From positions 193,419 through 257,418 of the forward strand of contig NZ_JBEWSZ010000005.1 in NCBI RefSeq assembly GCF_040537815.1: a DNA stretch of 64,000 nucleotides, given 5' to 3'. Below the pieces are notes generated by a model. It worked only from the letters and a program-made list of their open reading frames with translations. It searched no databases and was not told where the DNA came from. This document shows positions 20,030 through 28,164 of this stretch, in pieces; position 1 is the stretch's first letter; the number at the start of each line of letters is the position of its first letter. A program made the position numbers and the translations under genes. The DNA comes from Mesorhizobium shangrilense (GTDB lineage Bacteria; Pseudomonadota; Alphaproteobacteria; Rhizobiales; Rhizobiaceae).

Positions 20030-20611
20030 TCAGCGGTTCTTGCCGGGAACCCATAACACGTCGGCATTTCCATTGTCATTGACCGCCCGGGCCGCGACAA
20101 ACAGAAAATCCGATACGCGGTTGATGTATTTCAGGCCGTCGCGGTTGACGTGCTCGCCCGGGTCCTGTGCCAGCGCCACCATCAGCCGCTCGGCCCGCCG
20201 CGCCACCGTGCGGGCAAGATGAAGGGCCGCCGCCGCCGGTGTGCCGCCGTTCAGCACAAAGGATTTGAGCGGCTCAAGATCCTTGTTGAGGAGGTCGATG
20301 TCCTTCTCCACGCGGTCGGTCTGCGCGGCGGTGATGCGCAAGGGCTCATATCCCAGCGGCTTGCCGTCATCGGGCACGGCAAGGTCGGCGCCGAGGTCGA
20401 ATAGATCGTTCTGGACGCGGCCGAGCATCGCGTCGATCGACGGGTCGGTCACGGCGGTATGGACCCGGGCTAGGCCGATACAGGCATTGGCTTCGTCGAC
20501 CGTGCCGTAGGCATCGACGCGAAGATCGGACTTCAGCCGTCGTTCGCCGGTGCCAAGGCCGGTGGTGCCGTCATCGCCCGTGCGGGTGTAGATCTTGTTG
20601 AGCTTGACCAC
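20030..20611 (-). CDS. pduO: Cob(I)alamin adenosyltransferase, PduO type
   Basis: A 193-residue enzyme that transfers adenosyl from ATP to cob(I)alamin, making coenzyme B12. The N-terminal ATP-binding motif RTGDDGTTG is at residues 10-18; the helical body carries VDAYGTVDEANACIG, RTVARRAER and LNRDGLKYINRVSDFLF-like blocks typical of PduO-type trimers. It lies 21 bp after the twin-TM gene. No cobalamin riboswitch is visible upstream, so it is probably a housekeeping gene serving B12-dependent mutases or ribonucleotide reductase. Confidence 0.94.
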   Translation of the reverse strand: MVKLNKIYTRTGDDGTTGLGTGERRLKSDLRVDAYGTVDEANACIGLARVHTAVTDPSIDAMLGRVQNDLFDLGADLAVPDDGKPLGYEPLRITAAQTDRVEKDIDLLNKDLEPLKSFVLNGGTPAAAALHLARTVARRAERLMVALAQDPGEHVNRDGLKYINRVSDFLFVAARAVNDNGNADVLWVPGKNR

Positions 20612-20632
20612 GCAATGCCCCCAGAACGGTGG

Positions 20633-20824
20633 TTACTTGCGTGTGAAATACACGACCAGCATGATCAGCACCACCGCCATGAACTGCAGGAGCACGCGCG
20701 CCTGCATCAGCTTGTTCGAGGTCATGCCCGAGCCGCCACGCATCATGTTGATGAGGCCGCGGATCAAGACGATCACCACGGCGATCATCACGAGGGCTGC
20801 GAGGATTTTAAAGACGATTGCCAT
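20633..20824 (-). CDS. Small twin-transmembrane protein
   Basis: A 63-residue protein with two hydrophobic helices, about residues 4-24 and 44-60, joined by a short Gly/Met-rich basic loop. It resembles the small HIG1-like twin-TM proteins that in many alphaproteobacteria sit next to the PduO-type adenosyltransferase. No catalytic residues are evident and its function is unknown. It is 21 bp from the adenosyltransferase gene and 24 bp from the SDR gene, so all are likely co-transcribed. Confidence 0.82.
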   Translation of the reverse strand: MAIVFKILAALVMIAVVIVLIRGLINMMRGGSGMTSNKLMQARVLLQFMAVVLIMLVVYFTRK

Positions 20825-20848
20825 CGTGAGGTTCCAGTTCGATTGCGT

Positions 20849-21715
20849 TCAGGCGCGTTTGGCAAGCAGGCGGTAGAGCATCGATGCGGGCAGAATGCGT
20901 TTCAGCATGACGCCGATCCTGGCCGGCATTGTTACCACATAGTGCGGGCGTGGGCGCCGCGACAGAAGTGCATGGCGCAAGGCGGCATAGACCACTTCCG
21001 GGCCAGGCTTGCCGGGTGCCTTGCTGCCACCAGCCCGCAAGCGCTCCAGCTGTGCGGCGTAGTCGATACGATGGACGGAATTCTCGTGGTCGATGTTCCT
21101 CACAAACCACGGGAGGCCATTGCTTGCGATCTTCGAGATCACCGGTCCCGGCTCGATCAGCGAGACATGAACGCCGCTGCCGTGCAGTTCCTGGCGCATG
21201 CAGAGCATCAGACCTTCGAGTGCGTGTTTCGATGCGCAATAGGCGCCGCGAAAGGGCATCGGCACCAGGCCGAGGATCGAGGAGCAATGGATGATGCGGC
21301 CATGCCCCTGGCGGCGCATCAAGGACACGATGCGGCAGGTGAGGTCATGCCAGCCAAAGACATTCGTCTCGAACTGTTCCCGCAACGCCGCGACCGGCAG
21401 GTCCTCGACCGCGCCGGCCTGTGCGTAGGCGCCGTTGTTGAACAGGGCATCGATACGCCCACCGGTGCGATCGACCACCGAAGCCACCAGCGCCGCGATG
21501 GAGCCGGGCTCGCCATAGTCCAGATAAAACGCCTCGATGCCGCCGGCTTCGAGCGCGGCGATGTCTTCAGGTTTTCGCGCCGTGGCGAACACCCGCCAGC
21601 CCTCGGCCCTCAACGCGCGGGCGCAATAGGCGCCTATGCCGGAAGACGCGCCGGTGACGATGACGGTGCGCAACTCTTTTGCCGCAGGAATGGTGGTTTC
21701 GCGAAGGGTTGCCAT
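20849..21715 (-). CDS. Short-chain dehydrogenase/reductase
   Basis: A 288-residue oxidoreductase. The cofactor motif TGASSGIG lies near residue 22, a short NNGAYA segment replaces the usual NNAG, and the catalytic Ser and YCASK block are present. The start is the ATG at 21713-21715; 20 additional in-frame codons upstream look untranslated. The C-terminal 60 residues are basic and hydrophobic. The substrate is unknown; classical SDRs of this form act on sterol-like, lipid or sugar alcohols. It is divergent from the YihY gene, 59 bp apart. Confidence 0.88.
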   Translation of the reverse strand: MATLRETTIPAAKELRTVIVTGASSGIGAYCARALRAEGWRVFATARKPEDIAALEAGGIEAFYLDYGEPGSIAALVASVVDRTGGRIDALFNNGAYAQAGAVEDLPVAALREQFETNVFGWHDLTCRIVSLMRRQGHGRIIHCSSILGLVPMPFRGAYCASKHALEGLMLCMRQELHGSGVHVSLIEPGPVISKIASNGLPWFVRNIDHENSVHRIDYAAQLERLRAGGSKAPGKPGPEVVYAALRHALLSRRPRPHYVVTMPARIGVMLKRILPASMLYRLLAKRA

Positions 21716-21774
21716 TTGCCGCAATCCCTTCCCATATTCCCGGCACAGAGACAATCGGAGGGACGCGGCTCTCA

Positions 21775-22623
21775 ATGCGGAAGATCGTAGCCCTCAAGCG
21801 TGTTCTTTATGACGCGCTCGGACATTTCAACACCGATGACGGTTGGGCGATGGCCAGCCATCTGGCGATCACCTCGCTGATGGCGCTGTTTCCGTTTCTG
21901 ATCTTCGCCACGACGCTGGGCAGCTTTCTCGGGGCGCAGGCCTTTGCCGACACGGCCGTGCATCTGGTCTTCGACACCTGGCCGGATCAGATCGCCAAGC
22001 CGATCGCGCACGAGGTGCTGAACGTGCTGACGGTCAGGCGCACCGACCTGTTGACCTACGGCGTGCTGCTTGCCGCCTATTTTGCGTCGAACGGCATCGA
22101 AGCGCTGCGCACGTCGCTCAACCGGGCCTATCGCGTGACGGAGACGCGCGGTATCATCTATCGCCGGGTGCAGAGCATTTTCTTCGTGCTGATCGCGACC
22201 GCCGGGTTCCTGGCGATCAGCGTGCTGCTGGTCTTCGCGCCGCTGCTGGCGCGGCTGGCGGAAGCCCATTTCCAATGGATCAGACCCTACACCGGCACGA
22301 TCACGCTTTGGCGCTACGTCATCGCCTCAACCGTCATCATCGGAGGGCTGTTTGCGGTGCATTATTGGCTGCCGGCCGGCAAGCGCCGCTTCATCTCGCT
22401 GGTGCCGGGCATCGTCTTCACGCTGGCCGCATGGCTTATCGGCTCGACGATGTTTGCCACCTATCTCGACCACTTCTCGTCCTATGTGACGACCTATGCG
22501 GGGCTGGCTTCGATCATGATTGCCGTCGTGTTCCTCTATATCGTCTCGGCGATCTTCATCCTTGGTGGTGAGCTCAACGCCGCGATCAGCCGCTATCTTG
22601 AGGCGCGGGCGAGGGTGGGCTGA
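21775..22623 (+). CDS. YihY/UPF0761 family inner-membrane protein
   Basis: A 282-residue membrane protein with about six helices. It was long called ribonuclease BN by mistake; family members are now regarded as membrane proteins of unknown function. Typical blocks are DDGWAMASHLAITSLMALFPF at residues 20-40, SNGIEALRTSLNRAY and GGELNAAISR near the C-terminus. The start is the ATG at 21775 after a GGAGGGA sequence. It is divergent from the SDR gene and its 3' end overlaps the convergent EamA gene by 31 bp. Confidence 0.88.
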   Translation: MRKIVALKRVLYDALGHFNTDDGWAMASHLAITSLMALFPFLIFATTLGSFLGAQAFADTAVHLVFDTWPDQIAKPIAHEVLNVLTVRRTDLLTYGVLLAAYFASNGIEALRTSLNRAYRVTETRGIIYRRVQSIFFVLIATAGFLAISVLLVFAPLLARLAEAHFQWIRPYTGTITLWRYVIASTVIIGGLFAVHYWLPAGKRRFISLVPGIVFTLAAWLIGSTMFATYLDHFSSYVTTYAGLASIMIAVVFLYIVSAIFILGGELNAAISRYLEARARVG

Positions 22624-23480
22624 GCGGTCGCCAGTCCAACACCGAGCGTCGTGATGGCCATGCCAGCAATCTGGATCAGGCTAAGCTGTTCGCCAAACAG
22701 TGCCCAGGCCATCACCGCGGTGACCGCTGGAACCAGGTAGAACAGCGACGCGACCTTCGACATCTCGCCATCGCGGATCATGATCATCAGCAGGAAGATG
22801 GCGCCGAGCGACAGCACCAGCACCAGCCAGGCCATGGCGAAGATCAATTCGCCGTTGATGACGACCGTGTGTGTTTCGAAAGCGAGCGAGGCCAGGGCCA
22901 TCAGCGAGGCACCGCCGACATATTGCCACGCGGTTGCCGCGACGAGGTCGCCGCCGGAGGCGAAGCGCTTCTGCCAGATGGTGCCTGCGGCCATGCCCAG
23001 CACCGAGACAAGCGACGCGGTGAGCGTCTCCGCGGTCACGCCGCCGCCGATGGCTCCGAGCTTCGGCCAGAGCACGATGATCACACCGACCAGACCCGTG
23101 CCGAGACCGAGCCAATGGCGCGGCAGGATGGCCTCGCGCAGGAACTTGCCGGCAAGCACCGCCGTGATCAGTGGCTGCAACCCGACGATCAGCGCCGAAA
23201 GCCCGGCCGGCATGCCCCTGTGGATGGCCCAGAACACACCGCCCAGATAGACGCCATGCATCAGGATGCCGGCGCCCGCCGCATGCATCGCCTCCTTGCG
23301 GGTGGCTCTCCTTGAGCCAAGCACGGCCATCACGACCGTCAGCAGAACGGCCGCCAGGACAAAGCGCGCGGCCAGGAACGTAAAGGGCTCCGCCCACGGC
23401 ATCGCATAGCGTGCGCCGATGAAGCCCGTCGCCCACAGGACGACGAAGGAAGCGGGAATGAACCGCTTTAAACTTGGCAT
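22593..23480 (-). CDS. EamA/DMT family transporter
   Basis: A 295-residue protein with about ten transmembrane helices and two EamA repeats (roughly residues 5-135 and 150-285). These transporters export small metabolites such as amino acids or their precursors; the substrate cannot be read here. The start is the ATG at 23478-23480 (MPSLKRFIPASFVVLWATGF), 34 codons inside a longer frame. Its 3' end overlaps the YihY gene. It has no regulator next to it. Confidence 0.87.
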   Translation of the reverse strand: MPSLKRFIPASFVVLWATGFIGARYAMPWAEPFTFLAARFVLAAVLLTVVMAVLGSRRATRKEAMHAAGAGILMHGVYLGGVFWAIHRGMPAGLSALIVGLQPLITAVLAGKFLREAILPRHWLGLGTGLVGVIIVLWPKLGAIGGGVTAETLTASLVSVLGMAAGTIWQKRFASGGDLVAATAWQYVGGASLMALASLAFETHTVVINGELIFAMAWLVLVLSLGAIFLLMIMIRDGEMSKVASLFYLVPAVTAVMAWALFGEQLSLIQIAGMAITTLGVGLATAQPTLARASR

Positions 23481-23664
23481 TTTGGGAGACCGTCGCGTGT
23501 TGGGTGAAGGGTTGATTACCGCGAATGCTCTAATGCGCTTTGGCCCGACAAGCAAAACGAAACAATTGGTATATAAGCTCAAGCGAATTTAAGGGGTGGC
23601 GTCTGGGCAAACGATGAAGATCGATTGATCCGAGATGGCGTTTCGGCTTCGAGAGGAAGCGGGC

Positions 23665-23952
23665 ATGCTGTTGCGTCTCGATACAAGCTGGCTGCTGATG
23701 ACCGTCGCGAGCGTTGCGATCTTCGGTTTCTTCTTCGGTACGATACTCGATGCCATCATGCAGGATGACGGCTTCGGCTCGACCGGCAACACACTGCTGT
23801 TCACCTTCGGCTTCTTCGTGGCTGTGCTGGTCGCGAATTCCTACGGCATCGACCTGAAAGATCTCAAACTCGCGGTCGGCTGGGGTCTGGGAGGGGCCTT
23901 TGCGTTCATTAGCGTCCTGGCGCTGATCAAGGCTGGACTGGCCCGATGGTAG
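23665..23952 (+). CDS. Small membrane protein of unknown function
   Basis: A 95-residue protein with three predicted helices (about residues 8-28, 40-58 and 70-90). I place the start at the ATG at 23665, since GAGGAAG lies six bases before it; an in-frame ATG at 23635 is less well supported. I do not recognise the family. It is convergent with gluQRS, 27 bp between stops, and is preceded by 184 bp without a gene. Confidence 0.7.
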   Translation: MLLRLDTSWLLMTVASVAIFGFFFGTILDAIMQDDGFGSTGNTLLFTFGFFVAVLVANSYGIDLKDLKLAVGWGLGGAFAFISVLALIKAGLARW

Positions 23953-23979
23953 TCAACCGGGTTCACTTTTCTGTGTGGT

Positions 23980-24855
23980 CTAGAAACCGACCAGCCGGCT
24001 GATCTCGTTTGGTTGCACGCCGGCCTCGCGCAGCGCGGCAAGGCCGCTGTCGCCGAGGCTCTTCGATAATTTTCGCCCGTCCGGACCCAGGATGAGGCGA
24101 TGGTGGAAGTAGCTTGACTGTGGAAGGCCGAGCACTTCCTGCAGCAGGCGCTGCACACCCGTTGCGGAAAACAGATCCTGCCCCCGCACGACGCGGCTGA
24201 TGCCCTGCAGGGCGTCGTCGACAACGACGGCCAGATGGTAGCTGGTCGGTATCTCGCGGCGCGCCACGATCACGTCGCCCCAGTCCCGCGGGCGGGCTTC
24301 GACAGGACGCATCGCGCCAAGCGTTTCATCGGTGAATTCCGCCCAGGCAAGCGGCTTGCCGGCCCGCGCCACCGCCGCCTCGACGTCCAGCCGCCAGGCA
24401 AAAGGTGCATTGTCGGCGATCCGCCGCTTGCGTTCCTTTATCGGCAACGCCTTGTCTTGCGCCGGATAGTGCGGCACTCCGTCGGGGTCGCGCGGCCAGT
24501 GACGACCACGCTTCTCGCTGTCGGCGATGAAGGCCCGGATGTCGCCGCGGCTCATGAAGGCAGGATAGACCAGTTCCTCCCGGATCAAGCGGTCGAGCGC
24601 TGCTTCATACACGTCAAAATGCTCGGATTGCCGGCGCACCGGCTCTTCCCAATCCAGCCCCAGCCATCTCAGGTCGCGGAAAATGCCGGCCTCGAATTCC
24701 GGCGTGCAGCGGGTCGTGTCGATATCCTCGATGCGCAGCAGGAGACGGCCCGCTGTCGCCTTCGCCAGTTTCTGGTTGAGCAGCGCCGAATAGGCGTGGC
24801 CGAGATGCAGTTCGCCATTGGGGCTTGGTGCGAAGCGAAATGTCAGGAGTGTCAT
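23980..24855 (-). CDS. gluQRS: Glutamyl-Q tRNA(Asp) synthetase
   Basis: A 291-residue paralogue of the catalytic part of glutamyl-tRNA synthetase. It activates glutamate and attaches it to queuosine at position 34 of tRNA-Asp. The class I motif HLGH is at residues 17-20 in APSPNGELHLGH, and the KMSKS-like loop reads KLSKS near residue 262. There is no anticodon-binding domain, as expected. The stretch YPAFMSRGDIRAF lacks the cysteines that bind zinc in the E. coli enzyme. The start is the ATG at 24853-24855; the frame runs on upstream but enters the divergent glycosylase gene. Confidence 0.92.
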   Translation of the reverse strand: MTLLTFRFAPSPNGELHLGHAYSALLNQKLAKATAGRLLLRIEDIDTTRCTPEFEAGIFRDLRWLGLDWEEPVRRQSEHFDVYEAALDRLIREELVYPAFMSRGDIRAFIADSEKRGRHWPRDPDGVPHYPAQDKALPIKERKRRIADNAPFAWRLDVEAAVARAGKPLAWAEFTDETLGAMRPVEARPRDWGDVIVARREIPTSYHLAVVVDDALQGISRVVRGQDLFSATGVQRLLQEVLGLPQSSYFHHRLILGPDGRKLSKSLGDSGLAALREAGVQPNEISRLVGF

Positions 24856-24928
24856 CTTTCGGCGGCAATCGGATTGTGTGGGGCTTCGGCTGGTTGCTAC
24901 CTTGCGCTTGATCAGGGAACAAGCAAGC

Positions 24929-25570
24929 ATGCAGCGCATCGCCACGCTCGACGATATTTCGCAAGGGCTCGACGCGCTCTGCAGACTCGACCCGCGTCTG
25001 GAGAAAGTGCGGGGCATGGCCGGCGAGGTGCCGCTCAGGCTCTCCGAGCCGGGGTTCCGCAGCCTCGCCTCGATCATCGTTTCGCAGCAGGTTTCCCGCG
25101 CCAGCGCCGATGCCATCTTCGGCCGGCTGATCAAGCTCGTCGATCCGCTGACGCCGCAGGCCATCCTTGCCGCGAACGAAGACATGTTTCGCGAAGCCGG
25201 ACTGTCGCGACCGAAGCAGCGCGGCCTCATCGCGGTTGCCCAGGCCGTGGTCGACGGGCTCGACCTGCATCACCTTTGTTCGCTCGATGCCCAGCAGGCG
25301 ATCACGACGATGACGGCGGTGCCCGGCATCGGTCCGTGGACGGCGGAAGTGTACCTGCTGTTCGCGGCGGGGCATCCCGACATTTTTCCGGCGCGCGACG
25401 TCGCGCTGCAGAGCGCGGTCGGCCATGCGCTCGGCATCGACCCGCGTCCACCAGAGAAAAAGCTGATCGCCTTGGCCGAATCATGGAGCCCGTGGCGAGG
25501 TGTCGCATCGCGGCTTTTCTGGTCCTATTATCGTGAAACCAGAGGGCGGGACGCCGCGCCCCCGGCCTGA
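24929..25570 (+). CDS. DNA-3-methyladenine glycosylase II (AlkA-like)
   Basis: A 213-residue base-excision repair enzyme of the HhH-GPD family that removes alkylated purines. The helix-hairpin-helix region reads VPGIGPWTAEVYLLFA, and the catalytic Asp lies in FPARDVAL near residue 156. It lacks the N-terminal domain of E. coli AlkA, as do short bacterial homologues. The start is the ATG at 24929; a longer frame from 24818 overlaps the divergent gluQRS. Neighbouring genes give no sign of an Ada-type regulon. Confidence 0.9.
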   Translation: MQRIATLDDISQGLDALCRLDPRLEKVRGMAGEVPLRLSEPGFRSLASIIVSQQVSRASADAIFGRLIKLVDPLTPQAILAANEDMFREAGLSRPKQRGLIAVAQAVVDGLDLHHLCSLDAQQAITTMTAVPGIGPWTAEVYLLFAAGHPDIFPARDVALQSAVGHALGIDPRPPEKKLIALAESWSPWRGVASRLFWSYYRETRGRDAAPPA

Positions 25571-25797
25571 ATTCGCTAAAAAGCACAAAAATCATGCGTT
25601 TTTGGCGTTTCGGGCAAGCGACAATCCGCTTCACATCCCTGTCATGTCGGGCTTACAGTATCCGCACCGTTCGGCTACCGCGCCACGCATCCGGTCAGAT
25701 GCGAAAGGACGCGGTGGCACTTTTGAATCTGCGCATGATGCCCTGCGAAATCGAATTCGGTTTTCAGGGTCATGTACTGGGCGAAGGAGGTAAACAC

Positions 25798-26355
25798 GTG
25801 ACGGTTGCCGTATCTCCGGATGGGCTTCCTGCACTGGTGCTGAATGCGGATTACCGTCCGCTCAGCTATTACCCTTTGTCGCTCTGGTCCTGGCAGGACG
25901 CCATCAAGGCGGTGTTCCTCGACCGGGTGAACATCGTTGCCGAATACGAGCATGCCGTCTCTTCGCCAACCTTCTCGATGAGGCTGCCAAGCGTCGTCAG
26001 CCTGAAGGCCTATGTGAAGCCGTCCAGGCACCCGGCCTTCACACGCTTCAACGTCTTCCTGCGCGACCGCTTCCAGTGCCAGTATTGCGGTACGCCCGAG
26101 GATCTGACGTTCGACCATGTCATCCCCCGCCATCGCGGCGGCGCGACGACGTGGGAGAATGTCGTCGCCGCCTGCTCGCCCTGCAATCTCAGGAAGGGCG
26201 GCATGATGCCGGCGCATGCCAAGATGTGGCCGCTGCAGACACCCTATCAGCCGACGGTGCACGACCTGCACAACAACGGCCGCCTGTTCCCGCCCAACCA
26301 TCTGCATGAAAGCTGGATGGATTATCTGTACTGGGATGTCGAACTCGAACCATAG
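25798..26355 (+). CDS. HNH endonuclease family protein
   Basis: A 185-residue protein. The HNH fold is complete: CQYCG near residue 93, DHVIPRHRGG near 106 and CSPCNLRKGG near 125, giving two CxxC zinc pairs around the catalytic His. I choose the GTG at 25798 because a perfect AAGGAGGT ribosome site lies 6 bases upstream; the frame is open from 25594 but that part reads poorly. Proteins of this type stand alone in most Rhizobiales and are not tied to a restriction system; their role is unknown. Confidence 0.88.
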   Translation: MTVAVSPDGLPALVLNADYRPLSYYPLSLWSWQDAIKAVFLDRVNIVAEYEHAVSSPTFSMRLPSVVSLKAYVKPSRHPAFTRFNVFLRDRFQCQYCGTPEDLTFDHVIPRHRGGATTWENVVAACSPCNLRKGGMMPAHAKMWPLQTPYQPTVHDLHNNGRLFPPNHLHESWMDYLYWDVELEP

Positions 26356-26390
26356 AGTTCGGCACAAATCCGCTATGCTGGCCGCCTGAC

Positions 26391-26457
26391 GCAGCTTTCT
26401 GCGCTTCCGGTGCTCACGTACTCAAGTACGCTCCGCTCCGGTTCTCGAAAGCCGCGC
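26391..26457. repeat. Nested palindromic intergenic element
   Basis: Matching arms lie inside one another: GCTTTC (26394-26399) with GAAAGC (26447-26452), CCGG (26407-26410) with CCGG (26438-26441), and CGTACT (26417-26422) with AGTACG (26425-26430). It lies between two convergent genes. It looks like a REP-type extragenic palindrome and may also serve as a two-way terminator. Confidence 0.55.
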
Positions 26458-26520
26458 CATGCGACTCAGCCTACCGAATTTTTGCTCGAACTCTGCGCCG
26501 TGCCGCTCAATCGAATCGGC

Positions 26521-27039
26521 TTAGTCGCGGGAAAGCGCGCCGCGGAAGGCGACGGCGGCCAGGATGAGGCTGGCGATGGCGTTCCAACCGGCCAGCGACA
26601 GGCCGAGGATGCGCAGCGCTGCCTTGTCGCAGGACGGCGGCACGAATTTGTCGAGCGCGTCGAGCACGCCCTTGCCGCCGGTGTCGACCGGGCCAGCACC
26701 CGCCGTGCAATCGGCCGGACCTTGCCACCACGCCCATTCGACGCCGGAATGGTAGACGCCCAGGTAAAGGCCATAGAGCATCAGCAGGCCGCCGATGGCG
26801 AGCAGGCCGCGCGTCATCCATGCGGGTGCGTTCAGCATCGATGCCAGCACCGCCAGCACCATCAAAGGCACGCCGATATAATAGGGGGTGCGCTGCTCCA
26901 GGCAGAGATGACAGGGGATGTAACCGCCAATGTGCTGGAAGCCGAGCGCGGAGCCGACCGTGGCGGCCATGGCGGCGGCGAGGAACAAGGCCGTCCGTGT
27001 GCGCTGGCGTCCGGTGTCGGCATTCATGGTCGCGGTCAT
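26521..27039 (-). CDS. dsbB: Disulfide bond formation protein B (DsbB family)
   Basis: A 172-residue membrane protein with four helices that reoxidises DsbA-like enzymes and passes electrons to quinone. The first periplasmic cysteine pair is C43-H-L-C46 in IPCHLCLEQR, and the second loop has C111 and C137. The start is the ATG at 27037-27039 with GGAG upstream. It follows the DedA/YqaA-like gene by 35 bp on the same strand, so they may share a transcript. No dsbA gene is in the window. Confidence 0.92.
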   Translation of the reverse strand: MTATMNADTGRQRTRTALFLAAAMAATVGSALGFQHIGGYIPCHLCLEQRTPYYIGVPLMVLAVLASMLNAPAWMTRGLLAIGGLLMLYGLYLGVYHSGVEWAWWQGPADCTAGAGPVDTGGKGVLDALDKFVPPSCDKAALRILGLSLAGWNAIASLILAAVAFRGALSRD

Positions 27040-27074
27040 TCGATCTGCTCCGTCCGTCTCTAAATAGGCTGTGT

Positions 27075-27668
27075 TCAGAGGGCGTATTTGACGAGGATAT
27101 AGAGCAAAATCAGGGCAGCGGCCGCCGCCCCCGCGATCAGGCCAAGGCGTTTTTCGATGAACTCTCGGATCGGTTCGCCATAGCGGCGCAGCAACCAAGC
27201 CAGCAGTAGGAAGCGCCCGCCGCGCGCGATGATGGCCAGCACGATGAACAGCGCCAGATTGACGCCAAGCGCGCCGGACAGGATGGTCACCACCTTGATC
27301 GGGGGCAGATGGGCGGCACCCGAGGTGATCAGCATCAGGATAATGAACTCGATGCTTACGCCCGCCGAAGCCCGCAGCTGCTCGAACTCGTCATACTTGC
27401 CGTAGAATTCGAGGATGGGCCTTGCCACCGCGTCATAGGCGTAGTGACCGATGAACCAGCCGGCGATGCCGCCCAGCACGGAGGCGACCGTGGCGATCAG
27501 CGCATAGCGATAGGCGCGATCCGGCCGCGACAGCGCCATCGGCAGATAGAGCACGTCGGCCGGCACCAGGAACACCGAGCTTTCAACGAAGGCGATGAAG
27601 GCCAGCCACCATTCGGCGGATTTCCTTGCCGCCAGCGACAAGGTCCAGTCGTAAAGTCCGCGAAGCAT
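27075..27668 (-). CDS. YqaA/DedA (SNARE-associated) family membrane protein
   Basis: A 197-residue membrane protein with about five helices. It has the DedA/VTT-like features FVESSVFLVPADVL near residue 25 and a GxxxG-containing VLGGIAGWFIG helix. Relatives are proposed to move lipids or maintain the proton gradient. The start is the ATG at 27666-27668; 23 upstream in-frame codons look untranslated. Its stop is 35 bp from the dsbB start. Confidence 0.87.
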   Translation of the reverse strand: MLRGLYDWTLSLAARKSAEWWLAFIAFVESSVFLVPADVLYLPMALSRPDRAYRYALIATVASVLGGIAGWFIGHYAYDAVARPILEFYGKYDEFEQLRASAGVSIEFIILMLITSGAAHLPPIKVVTILSGALGVNLALFIVLAIIARGGRFLLLAWLLRRYGEPIREFIEKRLGLIAGAAAAALILLYILVKYAL

Positions 27669-27788
27669 CGGCACTCCTATGACATGCGCCGTCTGTCTAG
27701 AAAGATTTTCCGCGCTGCACAATGGCAGCGTCGCCACGAAATCGAAAGGTGAGGTTTCGTCGCGGGCAGGGCGGTGAAAATTGGCCAG

Positions 27789-27816
27789 TTGACGAACAGG
27801 CCTCCAACCGTATAGT
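27789..27816 (+). promoter_or_regulatory. Promoter of the tRNA-Leu gene
   Basis: TTGACG at 27789-27794 and TATAGT at 27811-27816 are 16 bp apart. The tRNA begins 29 bp beyond the -10 element, a usual leader length for a tRNA gene. No other gene in this orientation lies between. Confidence 0.65.
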
Positions 27817-27844
27817 CCCGCGCCATCCAGGCCGCCCGGCCTGA

Positions 27845-27929
27845 GCCCCTATGGCGGAATTGGTAGACGCGCTCGACTCAAAATCGAGTTCCGCAAGGAG
27901 TGCTGGTTCGATCCCGGCTAGGGGCACCA
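27845..27929 (+). tRNA. tRNA-Leu (anticodon CAA)
   Basis: The 7-bp acceptor stem pairs GCCCCTA with TAGGGGC, followed by discriminator A and an encoded CCA at 27927-27929. The anticodon arm reads CTCGA-CTCAAAA-TCGAG, giving anticodon CAA for UUG codons. The long variable arm and the TGGTAGACGC D-loop fit a class II leucine tRNA. The T arm is seen as GGTTCGATCCC. A T-rich tract follows. I found no second copy of its 3' end in the window, so no integrated element is marked by it here. Confidence 0.95.
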
Positions 27930-28164
27930 CCCATTTTATTCAGGCGCTGATTTTCCTCATTTTTTTGCCTGTTTTTGCTCCACTTTTTCAACCCCTTCGG
28001 CCGGTGGGACAACTTCGTCCATTTGTTGTTCCGCTGTGAAAGCAGTTTGTGGGCCGATGGGCCGGCGATGAGTTTGCGCCTGGCGTGCTGTTCACGGCTT
28101 GAGAGTAGCAAGACACCTCGATACATAAGGATGCTACCTCGGGTAACTGTATTGATGATGGGCA

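Noticed and set aside
20612..20632. A cobalamin riboswitch for the adenosyltransferase
   Set aside because: Only 21 bp separate it from the upstream gene, and no B12-box sequence appears upstream of the whole gene run.
25594..25797. A longer N-terminus for the HNH protein
   Set aside because: The stretch has poor protein-like composition, and a perfect ribosome site sits just before the GTG at 25798.
27845..28164. An integrated element at tRNA-Leu
   Set aside because: No integrase gene and no second copy of the tRNA 3' end are present in the window.
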